Shown here in pieces: positions 1-15,310 of a stretch of DNA of 64,000 nucleotides. Both the position numbers and the translations under genes were made by a program. How positions within the stretch are numbered: the first letter of the stretch is position 1; each line of letters starts with the position of its first letter. The notes under the pieces were generated by a model. That model made no database searches. It was given only the letters and a program-made list of their open reading frames with translations, and was not told the origin of the DNA. Source of the stretch: Aphis gossypii (Eukaryota; Arthropoda; Insecta; Hemiptera; Aphididae); contig NC_065530.1 of assembly GCF_020184175.1 (NCBI RefSeq), forward strand, positions 71,835,260-71,899,259. Reading direction: 5' to 3'.

Positions 1-2088
1 TGAATTTATATAGCTGATACTTATCTCGTTGGGTTGACAGTTTGCACACGGACGGTCCGGAATTGTATATTATTATTATATAATATGTACAAACGAATTA
101 CGATTAGGACACGCGTCTATTATAATATTACACAGAACGAATAACAAGTCTCACCCCGTACGTTAAAATAAATAAATAATAATAATATAATACGCGCCAC
201 ATGCCGTGCGATATTGACTAGTGGATTAGATAATTAAACTATGTAAATACAAAATAACTATACTATATTATGGTTTATAACGAAAAAAAAACTTTTCTAT
301 AGCAATATTATTTTCTGTATAGACAGAATTTGCGAGTTTTTGGCATCGAAGAGAAGAATTTAAAGAAAATGTTATATTATATAGACTGTGAATAAATTAA
401 AATATGTAATCCACTTTTACCGAAATTATTCATTATTTTTTGTAATCGTTTTTCGGTAAGATAAAAACTTTATAGTTTTAATAAATTATTTTATTATATG
501 CCTATTTAGTTAATACTCTTTGAATAATGTAAATTAGTTATTTCCACTATATCCACACGCTGTAATGTAGGTATCCATATTACATGAAGATAGATAGGTA
601 CACCCATGTATATTTTAACCACTCTGTATAATTAATAATCATTATTTTCAGTCAATACTTCTATTATTGTACTCGTATACTATGTAGTGACGTTTTTATA
701 CGGAATTCTTATTTACCATTCGAGTTAAACAGTCCAATGTTTTGCCTCAACAAAATTATAATCTCTCGCATGTCACGTAAAATTGTAAAACTAAACAATA
801 AGTAGAGAAATCTAAAATCTTATCAACCTGCTGCAGGTCACAAATAGTTCTTGGTATCTACGTCAGATTTAAAATTAAATCAACTCTTACTGATTATAAT
901 AAAAACAAATTTAGTAAGGATTTCTGACCAGTTAAATTATAACAAGAATAAACAAAATCTCTACTGTCTCACACAATATCTATAAAGACATACCTCACGC
1001 GTCAATATAATATTAAGTACTACCTAATTCGATGTATCTACTGTCAGTTGTTTCAATGACGTTAAAACTATTTTATTATTTAACATTTTAACGGACAGTC
1101 GTATTAGACCCTAAAACGAACAAATATACCCTTCCCACGTATTTAAAAAGACCGGTATTTTATCACTTAGTTAAGTATCTATATAATATTATTATAATTA
1201 TTATTACTTACGGGCTACGAGTACCTATACTAAAACTATTGGAAATAATATCGACAGTAAACCACATGGAATGTTCGTAACAAAAACAGTTGTCTTGCCA
1301 AAACATTTTGACAAGCCTTATTTGTATAAAAGTAAATGAAAAAAATAATGGTAACGTTATTCATACATCAAAGGTTAACTATTACCTATCGTTTATCAAA
1401 ACAAATTAATAAAAAAAACATATCATAATATAATTTCTTAGAAACGAATTACAAATTTATAAACTAAAAACTAATATAGTTTGTATTAATGATAAATTAT
1501 AATTTAAAAGTAACAATGTAATACATACCTATAACATGTTCTTTAATTTTTTTTAAATATATGACTACATACAATATATTAAATATTTAAATATCCTAGT
1601 AAACAAAAATTTTTCATCTTTTTGGATTTTTATAGTAAAATATAACTTTTTTATTATCAAAAACCACTGAACTAATAGTATATCAACTAAATTTAATTAA
1701 AAGTTTAAAACTGATACCTACGGCAACGGTTTTTAACCAATTATTTGTTATCTACTAAATCAATTATTTAAAATATTAATATTGTTTATTTGTATTGATA
1801 TTTGATAAATCATAAATACAAAAAAAAAAAATAATGAATAGAAAAGCATATTACGATGTAAATAATGGATATGCTCCAGACTTATATAGAGGTTTAACAA
1901 AATAAAGGCTTTAATTAATAATAACAACAAACAATAAATAAATATCAAACCGTAGTAAAATATACTATATATTTTATATATAATTCTATATACTATATAG
2001 ATGTATATATTCGCGAAGATTAAGATTAGATAGCTAGTATAAAAACATTTTTTTATAAAACGTTCAGAATTTATGTAGAAATACTTAC
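1..2088. other. AT-rich flank, no exon recognised
   Basis: This stretch is very AT-rich and holds only short random open frames. If the candidate exon at 2089-2150 is real, this is its downstream intron, because a clean GTAAGT donor opens onto it on the minus strand. I see no second exon, RNA gene or repeat that I can support here. Confidence 0.5.
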
Positions 2089-2150
2089 AAATTTCAGTCG
2101 ATTTATCTATTCCCATGCGTTGTAAATAATCGGTGAATTGGTGAGTATGA
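2089..2150 (-). CDS. Candidate internal exon of an unidentified minus-strand gene
   Basis: On the minus strand a long T-rich tract ending in CTGCAG (2151-2180) is followed by 62 nt with one open frame and then the donor TTT|GTAAGT at 2088-2087. The open frame (one base, 20 codons, one base) reads about HTHQFTDYLQRMGIDKSTEI, a mixed, protein-like composition. The other two frames contain stops. I do not recognise the family. No partner exon was found in the window: the upstream exon should end with two bases of a split codon and lie to the right, and the downstream exon should begin with two bases and lie to the left, possibly off the window. A longer open frame through this region has no ATG and reads the polypyrimidine tract as a false signal peptide, so I do not use it. 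Confidence 0.4.
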
Positions 2151-2279
2151 CTGCAGCAACAAACAAACAACAACAGTATGACACAGACGACCAAACCACT
2201 AAATCGATACACAAATGTAAAATCGGTTTACAATTTGTGTGTAATGTCCATATAAATATCGTGTAAAACGAAACTAGTG

Positions 2280-2640
2280 ATGATAATATTATATATTAGA
2301 CTCGCGTACGTAAAATGTCTAGTCGAGCGCGCTGCGGATCAACTGATGCCTGATGGTGGTGAAACCGTTCGCTGGCTATCGGTTTGAAGAAGTCTTAAGA
2401 GGCGGAGTCTATGCCGTCCGCCTGTCGCCATGTACGATGAATTTTACATTAATTTTTCTTTTCGTTGTCTCTTTTCTCTCACCCCCTTCTCCCCTCTCCG
2501 ACATCGTGCACGCGACCTACACCGAATCATGCGTTCAGATTTTCAATTATTATTATCATTATCGTTGAAAACCGGGTCCATTAACAGGCCGATCTCGCGC
2601 TGTAAATACGAGCGAGGAGGATTAGTGTAGAATTTTGGCT
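2280..2640. promoter_or_regulatory. CpG-rich patch beside the orphan exon
   Basis: This patch is clearly richer in G, C and CpG than its surroundings. It contains several short open frames on both strands, none with a convincing start plus splice site. It could be the promoter or first noncoding exon of the gene represented by the exon at 2089-2150, or an isolated regulatory element. The call rests on composition only. Confidence 0.25.
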
Positions 2641-5600
2641 TGATGAAAAAAAATCGTATTGCACGAAATCACAGTCCATCAGAAGATTCAGCTGACAGAC
2701 AATGTACACATTATTTACTTTTTAAATATACTTACATAGTATACCTATGTCTTATATACATAACTGAAATACCAGTTTTTATTTTTAGTTGTATTATTGT
2801 CATATTATTTATATTTTAATCGAAATATATGCTTGGAAATTAGAAACACATAGTGCGAGTATATATGGGACAATATATAGGTTCTATACGGTTCAACAAT
2901 GTATTATTGATGATATAATTGAGGTTTATAAAACCAAGACACTAAGAAGTCAAACTATGTTAATCATACCTTTCTAAAAAAGCTTTCCACATTAAAACCG
3001 GAATTAGCCAAACTCATATAAATTGACATTTTCAACTGCAAAAATTGAAACAGCTCAAATGTGTTCTTCAATAAAAAGTTAAAATAAATAAATCTTTGAC
3101 GATTATAATAAACTAATACACACCATGTTTGCACTACACTAATAGCCGTTTAAATATATGTTTACGGCTTTATAAGACCATTATCAACATAAGTCATAAT
3201 GTTACTTGTATAGTTGTATAACATGATTTTGATTAAATGTCAATATAAATACCAAACCTTTTACATGATATTATTATAATATTATTAATAGTATATAGTC
3301 ATACGGACATGCAGTTTACTACACATTACACAGAAAACTTATTCTTAATAAATTTATGAAAAGAAATTTTAATTTAAATTATATTAAGCCCATGTTAAAC
3401 GAATTTTTTAAATTAGTTTTGAGATCACTCAATCAAAATAAATTTTAAATTCACTTATGATTTTATAATTATAGTAATATCTATAATATTTAAAATACAG
3501 ATTATATAATCTTAATCAATGAAGATCCATTAAATATCACCAACATTAAGTTTCGTCGCTAATTTAACTATACTTCGAATTTCGATTAAAAAAAATAAGA
3601 TTTTAAAGCTGTGAAAATATAATGAAAATATAAATTTTTAAAATGTACACATGCTGTCATTTTGATATTTATTTCCAAATTGTTACGACTTAAATAAAAT
3701 AAACACTCGAAATAGTAAATTCATTCAATAAAACAGTTGAATATAATTACATTTTTTACTTTATAAAATATATTATAGATAATATCCGAATACATTAGTA
3801 TTCTTTACTTCTTTATTATAAAAATATAATAACAATATTTATATTTCTAAAAGTTATATTGCATGTTATATACAATATAAAAATGCATCTTCTAAATAAA
3901 TCTCTAAAAATAAATAATGACCCTATGCTTGTAATAATTTGAATATTTTGTTTCTTTGATCATTCATATATCATGTTAATAAAACTTCTACTGAAGTACT
4001 ATACAAGTAGATCACAATATATTTTTGAATTATAAATATAAAAACTTATTATTGTTTTATTCAATTACAGAATGCGGAATATAAGTCAGTTTAATTTATT
4101 TATTCACCAAAAATTTTCTACAGTTAATACTTCAAATATTATAGATCTGTTAGTATTAATGTTATATTGTTCGTAATAAAATGTTACAGCATTTTTTTTT
4201 TATTTATTAAACAGTAACGTTAAAAAATATGTTATTCAACGTTGTTAAGAAACATACATTTTTTAAACTGCAACAATTACTGATTAAATTAAAGATAATG
4301 GATTTATCGATATCATTTGAGTGAATTCCATTACACAATACACATTATATTTTCTCTGTTTAGAGACACTGAAATGTAATCTTTTATCTTTCTCTTTAAT
4401 TATGTGCTTATGTGTTTTAAACATTTTAAAAATTCATTTTGTTAAATAATTTTTTTACTATATTTTGTAATCTAACCAACACCATATAAAATTAGATCAA
4501 TTTTTCAACTGAGATTAAAAATTTGTTTAAGTTTTAAATTATCTATACTAGTTTAACATGTTTCTTATACAGTTTATGTATATACATATTAAATTATGTA
4601 ACTTGCGTTGCTATATTTTGTTGTAGGTATATAAGTCATCAACCTATACTTTATATTTTATACAATTTTTTCACACACTATAATATTGTGCTAATTTGAT
4701 TCGATTAGTTATCGTACTAAAATGATGCCACTAAGACGTATACGAGAGGGGGTATGGGGGAAGGTCAAATCAACTGTATAACCTTTTTTTTATAAAGACA
4801 AATAGGTACTTTTATTTTTTTATATAAAAATTTAAAACTATATTCTTTATACTATAAAGAGAATACAATTTATTTATTATTATTTCATTATAGGTAATAT
4901 ATATTTTACATAATAATATAGTGAGAAGATACGCCATAGAGATAATTTATAAATTTTATACACATTAAGTCAGTGTAGTATACTATACACAAAATAATTT
5001 TTCTAATTTTTGACCTCTTCATTAGTTATTAATATGACGTTTAGTCAATATTTTACAGTGCTATAACTGATAAAAAAAATTATTCAAAACAAACAAAATA
5101 GCATTAAACAGTGGTTTTAGAAAGAAAACATTTAAAATGAAATTCTATAAAGAAAAATAACTAAGAGACAACGTCATTAGCGTTTTTGAAATATATATAA
5201 GTTATTAAAAAATTAATTAAAAATTTCAGAAAAAAAAATTTTTGTGCTTAACGATCTGTATGTTATCTAGAATAACGTAAAACTTAATAAAGTTGTTTCA
5301 GAAATATTGTTTTATACAAATTTCATAAAATTCGTTACTCTAAAACCACTTTTTAATGTCTTCATTTGTTTTACGTTAACATATATGTTACGTCCTTAGA
5401 TTCAATTTTTCATTGCTGTCATGTACACCCAGGTCTTTTTTTTCAGAGCATTATAAATAGGTACTTTAAAAAGCCTAGTTTTAGACATTGTTGATCAGAT
5501 ATTTCCTGTACCGATTTCTTCCCCTCCCTATTTACAAAAGCAATGTTAACGCAACTGTTGTGTTTTAGGAATAGGACATATTCCGCTTACAGTTCAATGA

Positions 5601-8600
5601 ATAGCATAGTTTAGGTATTCAAAAATGTAATTAGTCTTACATAATATTTATGGACGTTTCTTTAATAATATGACATTTTTTCGAGTCTATTGCCCAATTT
5701 AAATAATTATACTTATGAAAATATTATACTTATTATGCTATAGGATATCTGGATATTAATTTTTCCTGATTCATGTTTTATTTCCAACTTCCAAAATATT
5801 TAATACTTTGCTCACATCAAAAATCGTATGTGTGTGATGTAATACTTTTTTCAAATTATTTAAATACAAATAATTTCAGAATTTATTTAATTAGTTTTGT
5901 ATGCATTTGAAAATATATTTGCGTACCCTATACATGAAAATAATATATAAATAGTACTTGTACGTGTTCGCTAACGATGTTGTCATCATCAGTGCTAAAC
6001 AAAGACCGAGCCACCGAGGACTCTGATAATACAATAACAATGTTGTTGATATAGGTACGTACCTATACGATATATTTTATGACATTTTTAACTATTTTAT
6101 ACATTACACAGAGTGAATAGTATACATATTGTTTAGTCTATAAGTTATTATATACGTATGCTTTGTACAGTTTAAAATCATAGTCTAGAATCAAGATGAA
6201 TGTAATATAGAAACTATGAATATGGACCGAAAATAAAAATATGTGTATATTATGCAGGTTAATTACTTATTATGACTTATACTAAAGAAATAAGATGAAA
6301 TTTTAATTGGTTTTTTTTTTTATAAAACTAATCAAAATATTAACTTGGGACTATATAGCATAGATATCCAGACTTCTTGATAATGTAATCACATAGAGAA
6401 CTGCATTACTATAAGTATTATAATATAATACAATATAATATATTGTATAGATATCATAAAATTGACAGGACCTTTAATGAAAAGTAAAATAATTTAAATT
6501 AAAACACTAGCAACCAACGTAAAAAAAAATCATTAGTTTCAATTTCCGTTGTATCAAAAAAAAAAAAATATAAAAAAGTTTTTAAATGTTACCTTATGTT
6601 AGCTTCGAGGTAGATAATACGAGCATAAAATATAATGTATATATAGGTTAGGTCATTTTAACTGTGGGCGTTCGTTCAACATAAACATTAGTGGAGGCTC
6701 ATTTGCTAATTATTCCACCTAAATAGGTGTTACTAAAGTTTAAATAGATTTATACAGCATGGTCTGAAGTGAATGCTATAAGCTTTGTATGAAAATATAA
6801 TGAATATTTTGATATTTAAGCGACCACCGCTCTATAATGGTATTAGTGATGTATAAACTTGATTATTTTTCATGTCAAACAAAAACATAAATACATATGG
6901 GTACGTGCGCATATTTTATCTTAACTAGGTCACGTAAAAACAATAAAAAACAATACCGAACAAATACCTACATAGTTTGCTAAAAGAGTATTGCGGAGGA
7001 AAAAACTTAGAAACAAATTCGATGTCATTAATTAATTAAATAGAAGTGAAAGTAAAATATTTAGTGTGAATTAATATTCAATTAAATAACGTATAAAATG
7101 TATTCTCTGTTATGATGATTTCGGTTTAATAAGATAAAAAAAATTTTTTTTTTAAATATACATTTTATTTTTGTTAAGTTTTATTTAATAATGTTCAGTG
7201 AAATTTAAAGTATATTAAGTATGTTTAATATCAAAAATTCTTTAATTTTTGCACAAGATTAAAATCTATAATCTTTGATGTAAGTTTATTATAAGCATTA
7301 TAATTTATAGTACGTGTCTTATTTTTATTATTAATATATATTTACCACGTGCACCGCTGCAATGTGATGTAATACAACCATCATAATTATATTTTTTAAT
7401 TTTTTGCGATATAACACGATAACAAGATATTTAATATAAAAATTATTTTCCCCTATAAATAGATTATAGAGTTGTATATTTAGAAAAACAAAATAACTAA
7501 TTTTTAAAACTTTTAATTATACGTATGATGGTTTCCGATATCACCATATTATCACTAACATAACAATCAAAATACAAAATTGTATTAATTTACCTAATAT
7601 ACTCGTAAGTTATAAAGTAAAAAGGAAAGACGCGAATTAAATTAATTTTTGTCAAAAACATTGTACTTAAAAATGTCGTGTAGTGTATAAAACTATAAAA
7701 TATAATAATTAATAATAAACATAAAAATTTCAAGCACATATGAATAAACCGAAAATTTAAAGAATTTACCTAACCAAAAACACAAAATCAGTTTCAATGA
7801 ATACCTACTTATTTCACGTAAAAATTCCCCGTTTTCTTTAATTTTTTTTTGTTTTTTTTTTTTTTATTATTATTTTGAGAAGTACTAAGATTCTTTTTAT
7901 TTTTGATTCCCAAAGAATTAACAAGATTCAATTTTTTACTTGAAATTGCCCACAATCAGAAATCCGTAGTATTTTTACTGCCCTAAAAGACGATTATAGA
8001 CACACAAAAAAAAATAATAAATAACACACATTGTAAAATCAATACATTTATATCAAAATCCAAAATTAAAATTATAAATAAAAAATATTTTACTTTTTTA
8101 CTTTGGTATCCATAAAATAATGTATAACCGATCTTCTAAGAGTAAAACTAGTTTTGAATAGATATATTATACATTAAATTAGGTGCATTAATTTCTGATA
8201 TAATTAATCTGTTCTTATAGTTACAGGATTTAGGTTGTTATAATTTAAAATGAAACCTATCTGTATTTACATGTATAAATAATTGTGTTGCACTTAAATC
8301 AAAACCTAATTATTTGACCAATGAACTGAAGATTGAATATAGGTATATAATATCTAAATGTTAAACATAACTATATAAATACACAGAAAATACAATGTAT
8401 AATGTATTCAATAAATTAACTATATAAATATATAATATATACTTTTTGTGATGAAGATAAATTATAAAATAATTAATTAAAATAACTATACGATTCTTGA
8501 TACCAAAAAAATTCATATTTTTATATTGAACAATGTATTAGTTAAATTATAATACCAATAATGTTATATTAAAATAATATTACAAGTTTATTGCGACTTT

Positions 8601-11600
8601 CATTATCACTAAAAATTTAATCTTATTTATAGATGAGCTTATAATTATGTCTGGTCTAAATGTGATGAATCAGTTAATAAATTATCAGATTAAAATATTA
8701 AATGATCATATAATGCAAGTTTAAAAACATTTTTCACTCCTCAGTTCTCACCCAAATCATGACGTATTATCATTGAGTTCTAAATATATTAATATATTCA
8801 AAAGTATAATATAAAATATAGATACTAGATAGGTATTTATAATATTCATCAGATTGTTTACTTTTTATCAAGCAAAACACATTTAAACGTACTTCGCATT
8901 AATTTAATATATTTTGAATAAAAGTGATTATTCTAATATACTCGTACTATATAATATTACTATCTATCTTTATACATAATACGTTTGTACAGTATAGCCA
9001 GTATAGGTATAATATCAAATTGCATTTATATAAAATTCGATTATATAATTCGATATGCGTATTAGCGTATTGCTCACATTTTCACAAAGTACCTTTTACA
9101 ATTAAAATTATTTTGATTAACAATGTTTCAAACAAGAGCAATTTATGACTACTTTAAATCATAATTAAACACTTTAATACTAAGATACTTTAATAAATAA
9201 AATAAGATTCAAACTTGTATAGGTAAGCATAATCGAATAACACATTTTTTAAAAAGAAGTATAATTATTATAGAGAGAAGTATATCCTTACATAACTTAC
9301 TAGTTCTTATGTAAATTTATTTAAAAAAATTACTTTTTGAAAATTATAAAATAATATAATTCAGTATTACAACGTTTTTATTTAACAAGAGTATAATATA
9401 TTATATACTGTGTACGCTGTTGTAAATGTGCATGTCTTTCTAAAATAATTTAACCGATATGGCGAATAACGATACAAAATAATATTGAATTATTATTAAA
9501 TTTAGGAGGATATAATATAAAACATAGAAATTATTTCTAACCGGAAATAGATTAATTAATTAATTGATTGATTGAACTTAAATTAAGCTACTGAAACGTT
9601 TAATTCAAAAAATAGCTATAACCTACTACGAAATAAAGTTTCAACTTCATATTTTATACGTGGCCAGCACCTATAGGTTAGATAAATTGTTTAAAAATAA
9701 AATGTAAAACATCCTATACATCAATAGCTTCCCGTTTGATAAAAACAATATTCACCTAAACATTCAGAGTAAGTCCTGAGATGAATCTTGTTTAATGTCC
9801 CTATAGAGTGTCCCTAGAAAAATAGATCATTTTTTTTTACTTGAAATGAATTGGTCTTAGTTCATTTAAGTTACCTTGAAGGTACATCTACACAAGGAAG
9901 TTAACTAATTTACATCACAAAAATAGCTGTTTAATATTAGATACCTATTAATTTTATTATTTTATTTATTTGGTTAAAAATTTACCTATGTAAAAAACCT
10001 AGGTATACTATAATTATTATGCTGATCATAAATATTATCTAATTGTATATTAAATACAATGTTTTCGGAAAAAAATGAAATCAATCTACCGCATTACAAA
10101 TAAGTAGTATTAAAATAAATTACTTTGCTGCAATATCAAAAAAGATTTTATGAAATATAGGTACCTACTTTAAAAAACAAAAGATGTATGTTGATAAACC
10201 GTCTATACGCTCAGAATTATTTTTCGTATGCAATGATATAATATCCAATAGCATGATATACTTACATCAATAATACACAAATACACAAATTAAAAATGAA
10301 TACAACACTATTTATTTATTCACAATATAATACATAGATTAAAAAAATTTGGATAGCTCATTATAAACCAAGGTTGTTCACAAACCTCCCATTCCAAAAT
10401 AACATAATAGGTATTCCTGCAGCAGTATGGATTAAAAGTTAAATTTCTGAGTTTCTATATTATATTTTAATAAGTTATAGTTATAATTTATATTGATAAA
10501 ATATTACAAATATATAGGTATTAACTATTTATGCTAACATAACATCCCAATTTTAAAAGCGAGAAATTCAGTAAACGAACTTTTGATTAACTATACTGTT
10601 AAGTGTAAATATGATAGGTATGTATGTCTTCACTCATCCTCTTATTGTCATATAGGAGAATGTTACATACAATATAATATTTGATTTAAAATAAAATTTA
10701 TGGTCCTAAGAGTTTCCTAATCCAAGTTTACATCTAAATATTGTTGTCTTATTTCAATTAAATGTAATGAATGGGTAGATTATTATGTATTAATTTATTT
10801 TCTATTATGCACTAAAACCTAGGAGCTGAAACCTAAAATCCTTAATATTGATAACTGATATTTTATAATCAAACGACCCATCAGCCCCAATGCCCCATCA
10901 TATTGCGGTTTAATTCGTTTACCGTCACTAATTAGTGTGATACTGCATATTACTGATGGTATATACTCATAATATTAAAATAAATATATCTACCGCTGTA
11001 TGTATATTATGACATCGCCGTCATCGTTTTAGGATTTTTTTCGCCTTCTATTGTCTTATCCATCGACTAAAACAGGTTCTGAAGAGCATTCTGGCTGGCA
11101 GGAAATAATGATCGTGGAAAAGAGAAGGAAGAATAAAGTTTGATAATTGTAAGGCGGAGTCTGCGGTGGACCAATTGGCGACCATAAGATATTTTTATTA
11201 TTTTTGCTCTCTCGTTGTATATTTATATTACAGTAAGGTGTTGTTAGTTTTATTATTCTTTTATTATTTTACTTACTTATTTTTAATGGAAAAACGTTCA
11301 CTATAATATTATTGCAATCAAATCGAACAAAAATAATTATCATATCATAAAAATCAACAACCAAGTAAATATGTGAATAAGTCTGTACATAATATGGTAT
11401 ACCTACAATTATTTTAAATTTATACAATTTATACATAAATCAATGGCAATGGTTTTTTCAAAAACGAAGATTATATATTATGGTGGTAATGTGAACACAG
11501 ACGCTTCTAAACTAGTACTGACTTTATTTTAATATAATAACAATATCTTAGGTTAGGTATACAAAATCGTTATCACTTATCATAATACAATATCATATCA

Positions 11601-14600
11601 CTACAGTCTCAGAGCTTTAATACACTATCTTAAATAGCAAATATTGCAAAATCCTATAATATTTTCTAAACATAAGACTAGAAGATTCAAAAAAATTATA
11701 GGTATACACTATTTTTCGTGTTTATAAGTATTGATATAATCGTACATCTTTGTTATTAATTTAACTAATATTATTATTTTTTTTTTTATGAAACGGATGT
11801 TTTATTTTTACTATTTACTAAATATGATATTAATTGTTAATTCTATTACTTAATATACTAATATATACTAATATAAACTACTAATAATTCGTTTTATAAT
11901 ACATCATTAGTCATTATATACCTTTAAGAATACTATCAAGTTTTATGTAGCAATGATTTTTTCTACAACTATATAAGGGTGGTGTATTATTTTTTTGATT
12001 TATAAATTGTTATGGTTGCATTATACACAAATCTATACATTAGTAATATAATACGTATAGAGTGCACAAATAATAAAAGGTCAGGTTAATTCGTCGAAGA
12101 ACCTCTCCAGAAACAGTACTTTGGAGTAAGTACTGTAAATTGATTGTGAAACTCAAAGTAATATGTACTAATAATGTAACAACTAAAATTAATTAATTTA
12201 AAACAGATTAAAACGTTTACAGTTAACATGTATGTATAACAACTATTTATAACTTTAATTTCTTGACCAATTTTAGTTTAAAAATTGCAATAAAAATGTA
12301 TCACTTTATAACATACTATTTGTCTATTATAATTTTTTATACATATATAAATTGTATACATTTAAAATAATATATAATATAATATAATACAATAAAATGT
12401 TTGTTATTTTATCGATTATATTAATCAAGAAGGTAGTTTTGTTAGTAAATTCTTATCTGTATAAGCTTTAGATATGTTTTAATAGATAATATAACAAATA
12501 AATTGCAAAGTCTATAATCTGCACTCGACATAATATTTTGTGTTTATTATGAAAAGTTTTATTTTAATATTTTTTATGTCACCGAATGGCAAATTGCTGC
12601 ATAAATGTGCAAAAATTTCAAGCTGTGTTATTCATAAAAAACTAGTGGCATTTAAGTAGGTACTTTTATACTTTTATCAGTTTTTCAATTATTATTTGAT
12701 ATAATAATTGTTATATATACCTTTAAGCTATATTATATTAGGAGAGTAGGTGTTAGAGCCTAAATAGAAAAACCTCGATTATGATGCATAATAAAACTAA
12801 ATAACGTTAAATACTTGTTTGCATCCAGTAAGTAACATTACAAATCAATTAATTTGGCAACAGCGTGAGAAAATTGATTTTCTATATCTGTCGTGATACA
12901 GACTATTACATGCATTCTTTAATCATAACTATATTTGATTTAGATCATTTTTATTGCCTCATCAATACGAGTAAACTCGAAAAGCCATTTTCTCTAAAAG
13001 TATTGTTTCCTTACGGTAACAAACAGTGGAACAATATGATAGCATCATGACGTCTAGTTGACGATAAAAATGGACATAATAATGTTCAGGCCGGTAATTG
13101 ACACTAGGTTCTGCGTCCAAACGCTGCAGGGAAACCGTATCATAACGAGCTTAACACTAGTTAGTCAGTCGGTGACTTCATTTGATTACTTATTTATGTT
13201 TTTCAGAAAGTGCAAGTAAAAATTCAAAAGACTGTACTTATTGTCGATAATTATAAAATTAGATATAAAATAAAAAATAAATTTTTGAATCTAACCAGTA
13301 TAACGACGCAACAGAACAGTGAACCCTAAATAATTATAATATATTTCTTATTCTGTCAATTATGAATAAAATAAGTCCAGAAATTTAAGTTACACTGCGC
13401 TATTGTCAATTTTATCGATTCATAATGTCACTGAACACAAACAATTAATCTAATATTTTTAATTGTATTATGTGCAAACGAGGTTTTTCTATTAAACTTA
13501 TATACAATTCGTCTTTAAATTATATTGATTACCTTATTCATTGTATGATATGAAAATTTTAATTTAGTTTAACACGAATATAAAATCAATAATCATATTG
13601 AGTACCCATGCCCCATAGGTATTAGGTGTTGAATACTGAATAGTCTTTAATAAGACTTAATTATCAAGTATCTATATTGAAATTATTATTACTATACTAT
13701 ACTGTTATTAGAATAAAAATAGCAGAACATAGTAATATTCAATACATCAAGAAAAATCATCACCTATCTTAGTACATTAGGAAATGAATTTATGTTAATA
13801 GTTTATTTTTAATTAACAATGCAATTTTTTTTTATCGTACGAATAAAATAACGTTCATTACAATTAATATCTCCATTACTCTTAATTATTTATCTAAATA
13901 ACAAAACAATTCAAAAAAATAAAAAAACACACCACGAAGACATTTTTTTATAAATAATTATTCAATCGAAATTATTAATGTAATCGGCGAATAATAATGT
14001 TATTGAAACGGGTATTTTATTGAAAAACACATACAAAATTTTATGAAGCTGACAAAGAAATATTATACATCGATCAATGATTATATAATTATTATTATGT
14101 AATAAGTGTATTTAAATTATAAATTATTTTAGTCACATACGTTTTCAAATGTGTCTTCAAAATGTGTTCTTTCTATAGCTAGTTAATCATACAAATAATT
14201 TGTTGATTTTAAATTACACGTACACAAATATTATTAAAGGTAATACGATGATATATAAGTATATAATAATAAATAAACTAACGCCATAATAGTACTTATA
14301 AATATTACCTATGGGTACATAAATTATGTAAAATATAGGATTGAGTATAAAATCAGTGTACATTTTTGTAACTACTAACCGTTAAATGTTAATAACTATA
14401 TAGTTATACGTTATAACGTTTAGTCGTCGTCGATAAGAGATCATGACATATACATTCATATATATACATACATACTAATAAGCATAAATTACTGTTTTTT
14501 TCTTTTTTTTTTGTAATGACATAATTGGTCATAATTATCATTATCTAACAGATTATCCCGTTTCGATGTCTGTTTATCTACACCCATCTTCTGTAATAAC

Positions 14601-14739
14601 AATATAATAACCATCACGAGTGAGTGTTACTCGTTCAAGTGATGTAGAGAGATCAACCCCGTAGAACAGTATAATATATTATCATATTAAACATAAACAT
14701 ATAATATTTGGTATTTTGGTTTAGCTTCTGGGTATTGTC
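2641..14739. other. Gene desert, left part
   Basis: About 12 kb of AT-rich sequence without a coding exon I can support. All open frames are short and of low complexity. A pyrimidine-rich acceptor-like site near 11075 is followed by a 22-codon open stretch ending in TGA at 11143. It is unsupported by any partner exon. Homopolymer A/T runs are common (for example 7840-7865) and no tandem array or transposon end was recognised. Confidence 0.5.
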
Positions 14740-15310
14740 CTAGGCCATGTGCAGTACGCATATGGGACACCATAGCACACACATCACGCATCACAATAAT
14801 CCCCTATCAATTATTATATTATTATACACCCGAGTCGTTTTCGGTGGTCCAAAAATATTATTTACACGTGTTAACACAAGCGCACACAGGACACAGATAC
14901 ATGTGCACGCCGACCGACTGACGTTCGTTAATAACGTCCGTGTGCGCAGCGAGTCGAGATTTTCACGGAGGTTTCATTAAAAGCGCAGTATATTATATCA
15001 TTGCTAAACTAGTTTACAACACTACACGCGACTACACGAGTACGTATATATTATATATAATAATATGTACGCCATAACCACAACGACATACCGCAGCGGC
15101 GCATATGCATATTATGTGTATTGAATAACGAAAGGACAGATGTCGATAAAGACAGAGAGATTTATCGCGGGCATTAAAATTTCCAGAACAAATTTGAATA
15201 AAAAAAAAAAAAAATGAAAAAAAAAAGTTGATGAAAAAATTATGGCGAGTGGTTTTTAAGTGGAGTCGAGTGTTTTGTACTTTGTAGAACTGCCGCTCTT
15301 CGATCAATAA
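14740..15310. promoter_or_regulatory. CpG-rich island in the gene desert
   Basis: This is one of the few GC- and CpG-enriched patches in the left half, with many ACG/CGC words between 14740 and 15000 and again at 15060-15180. Open frames of 77 codons (plus) and 91 codons (minus) exist but look like composition effects: the minus one contains a long Phe/Lys run from an A/T homopolymer. A regulatory element or noncoding first exon is possible. Confidence 0.2.

Noticed and set aside
1760..2212. 150-codon minus-strand frame beginning with a signal-peptide-like segment
   Set aside because: It starts at GTG with no ATG upstream before a stop, and the hydrophobic Leu/Val/Cys run is the polypyrimidine tract of the splice acceptor read as protein. 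Only the 62-nt exon inside is kept.
11040..11145. Pyrimidine-rich acceptor followed by a 22-codon open stretch and stop
   Set aside because: There is no upstream donor or exon partner, and the stretch is too short to support a gene.
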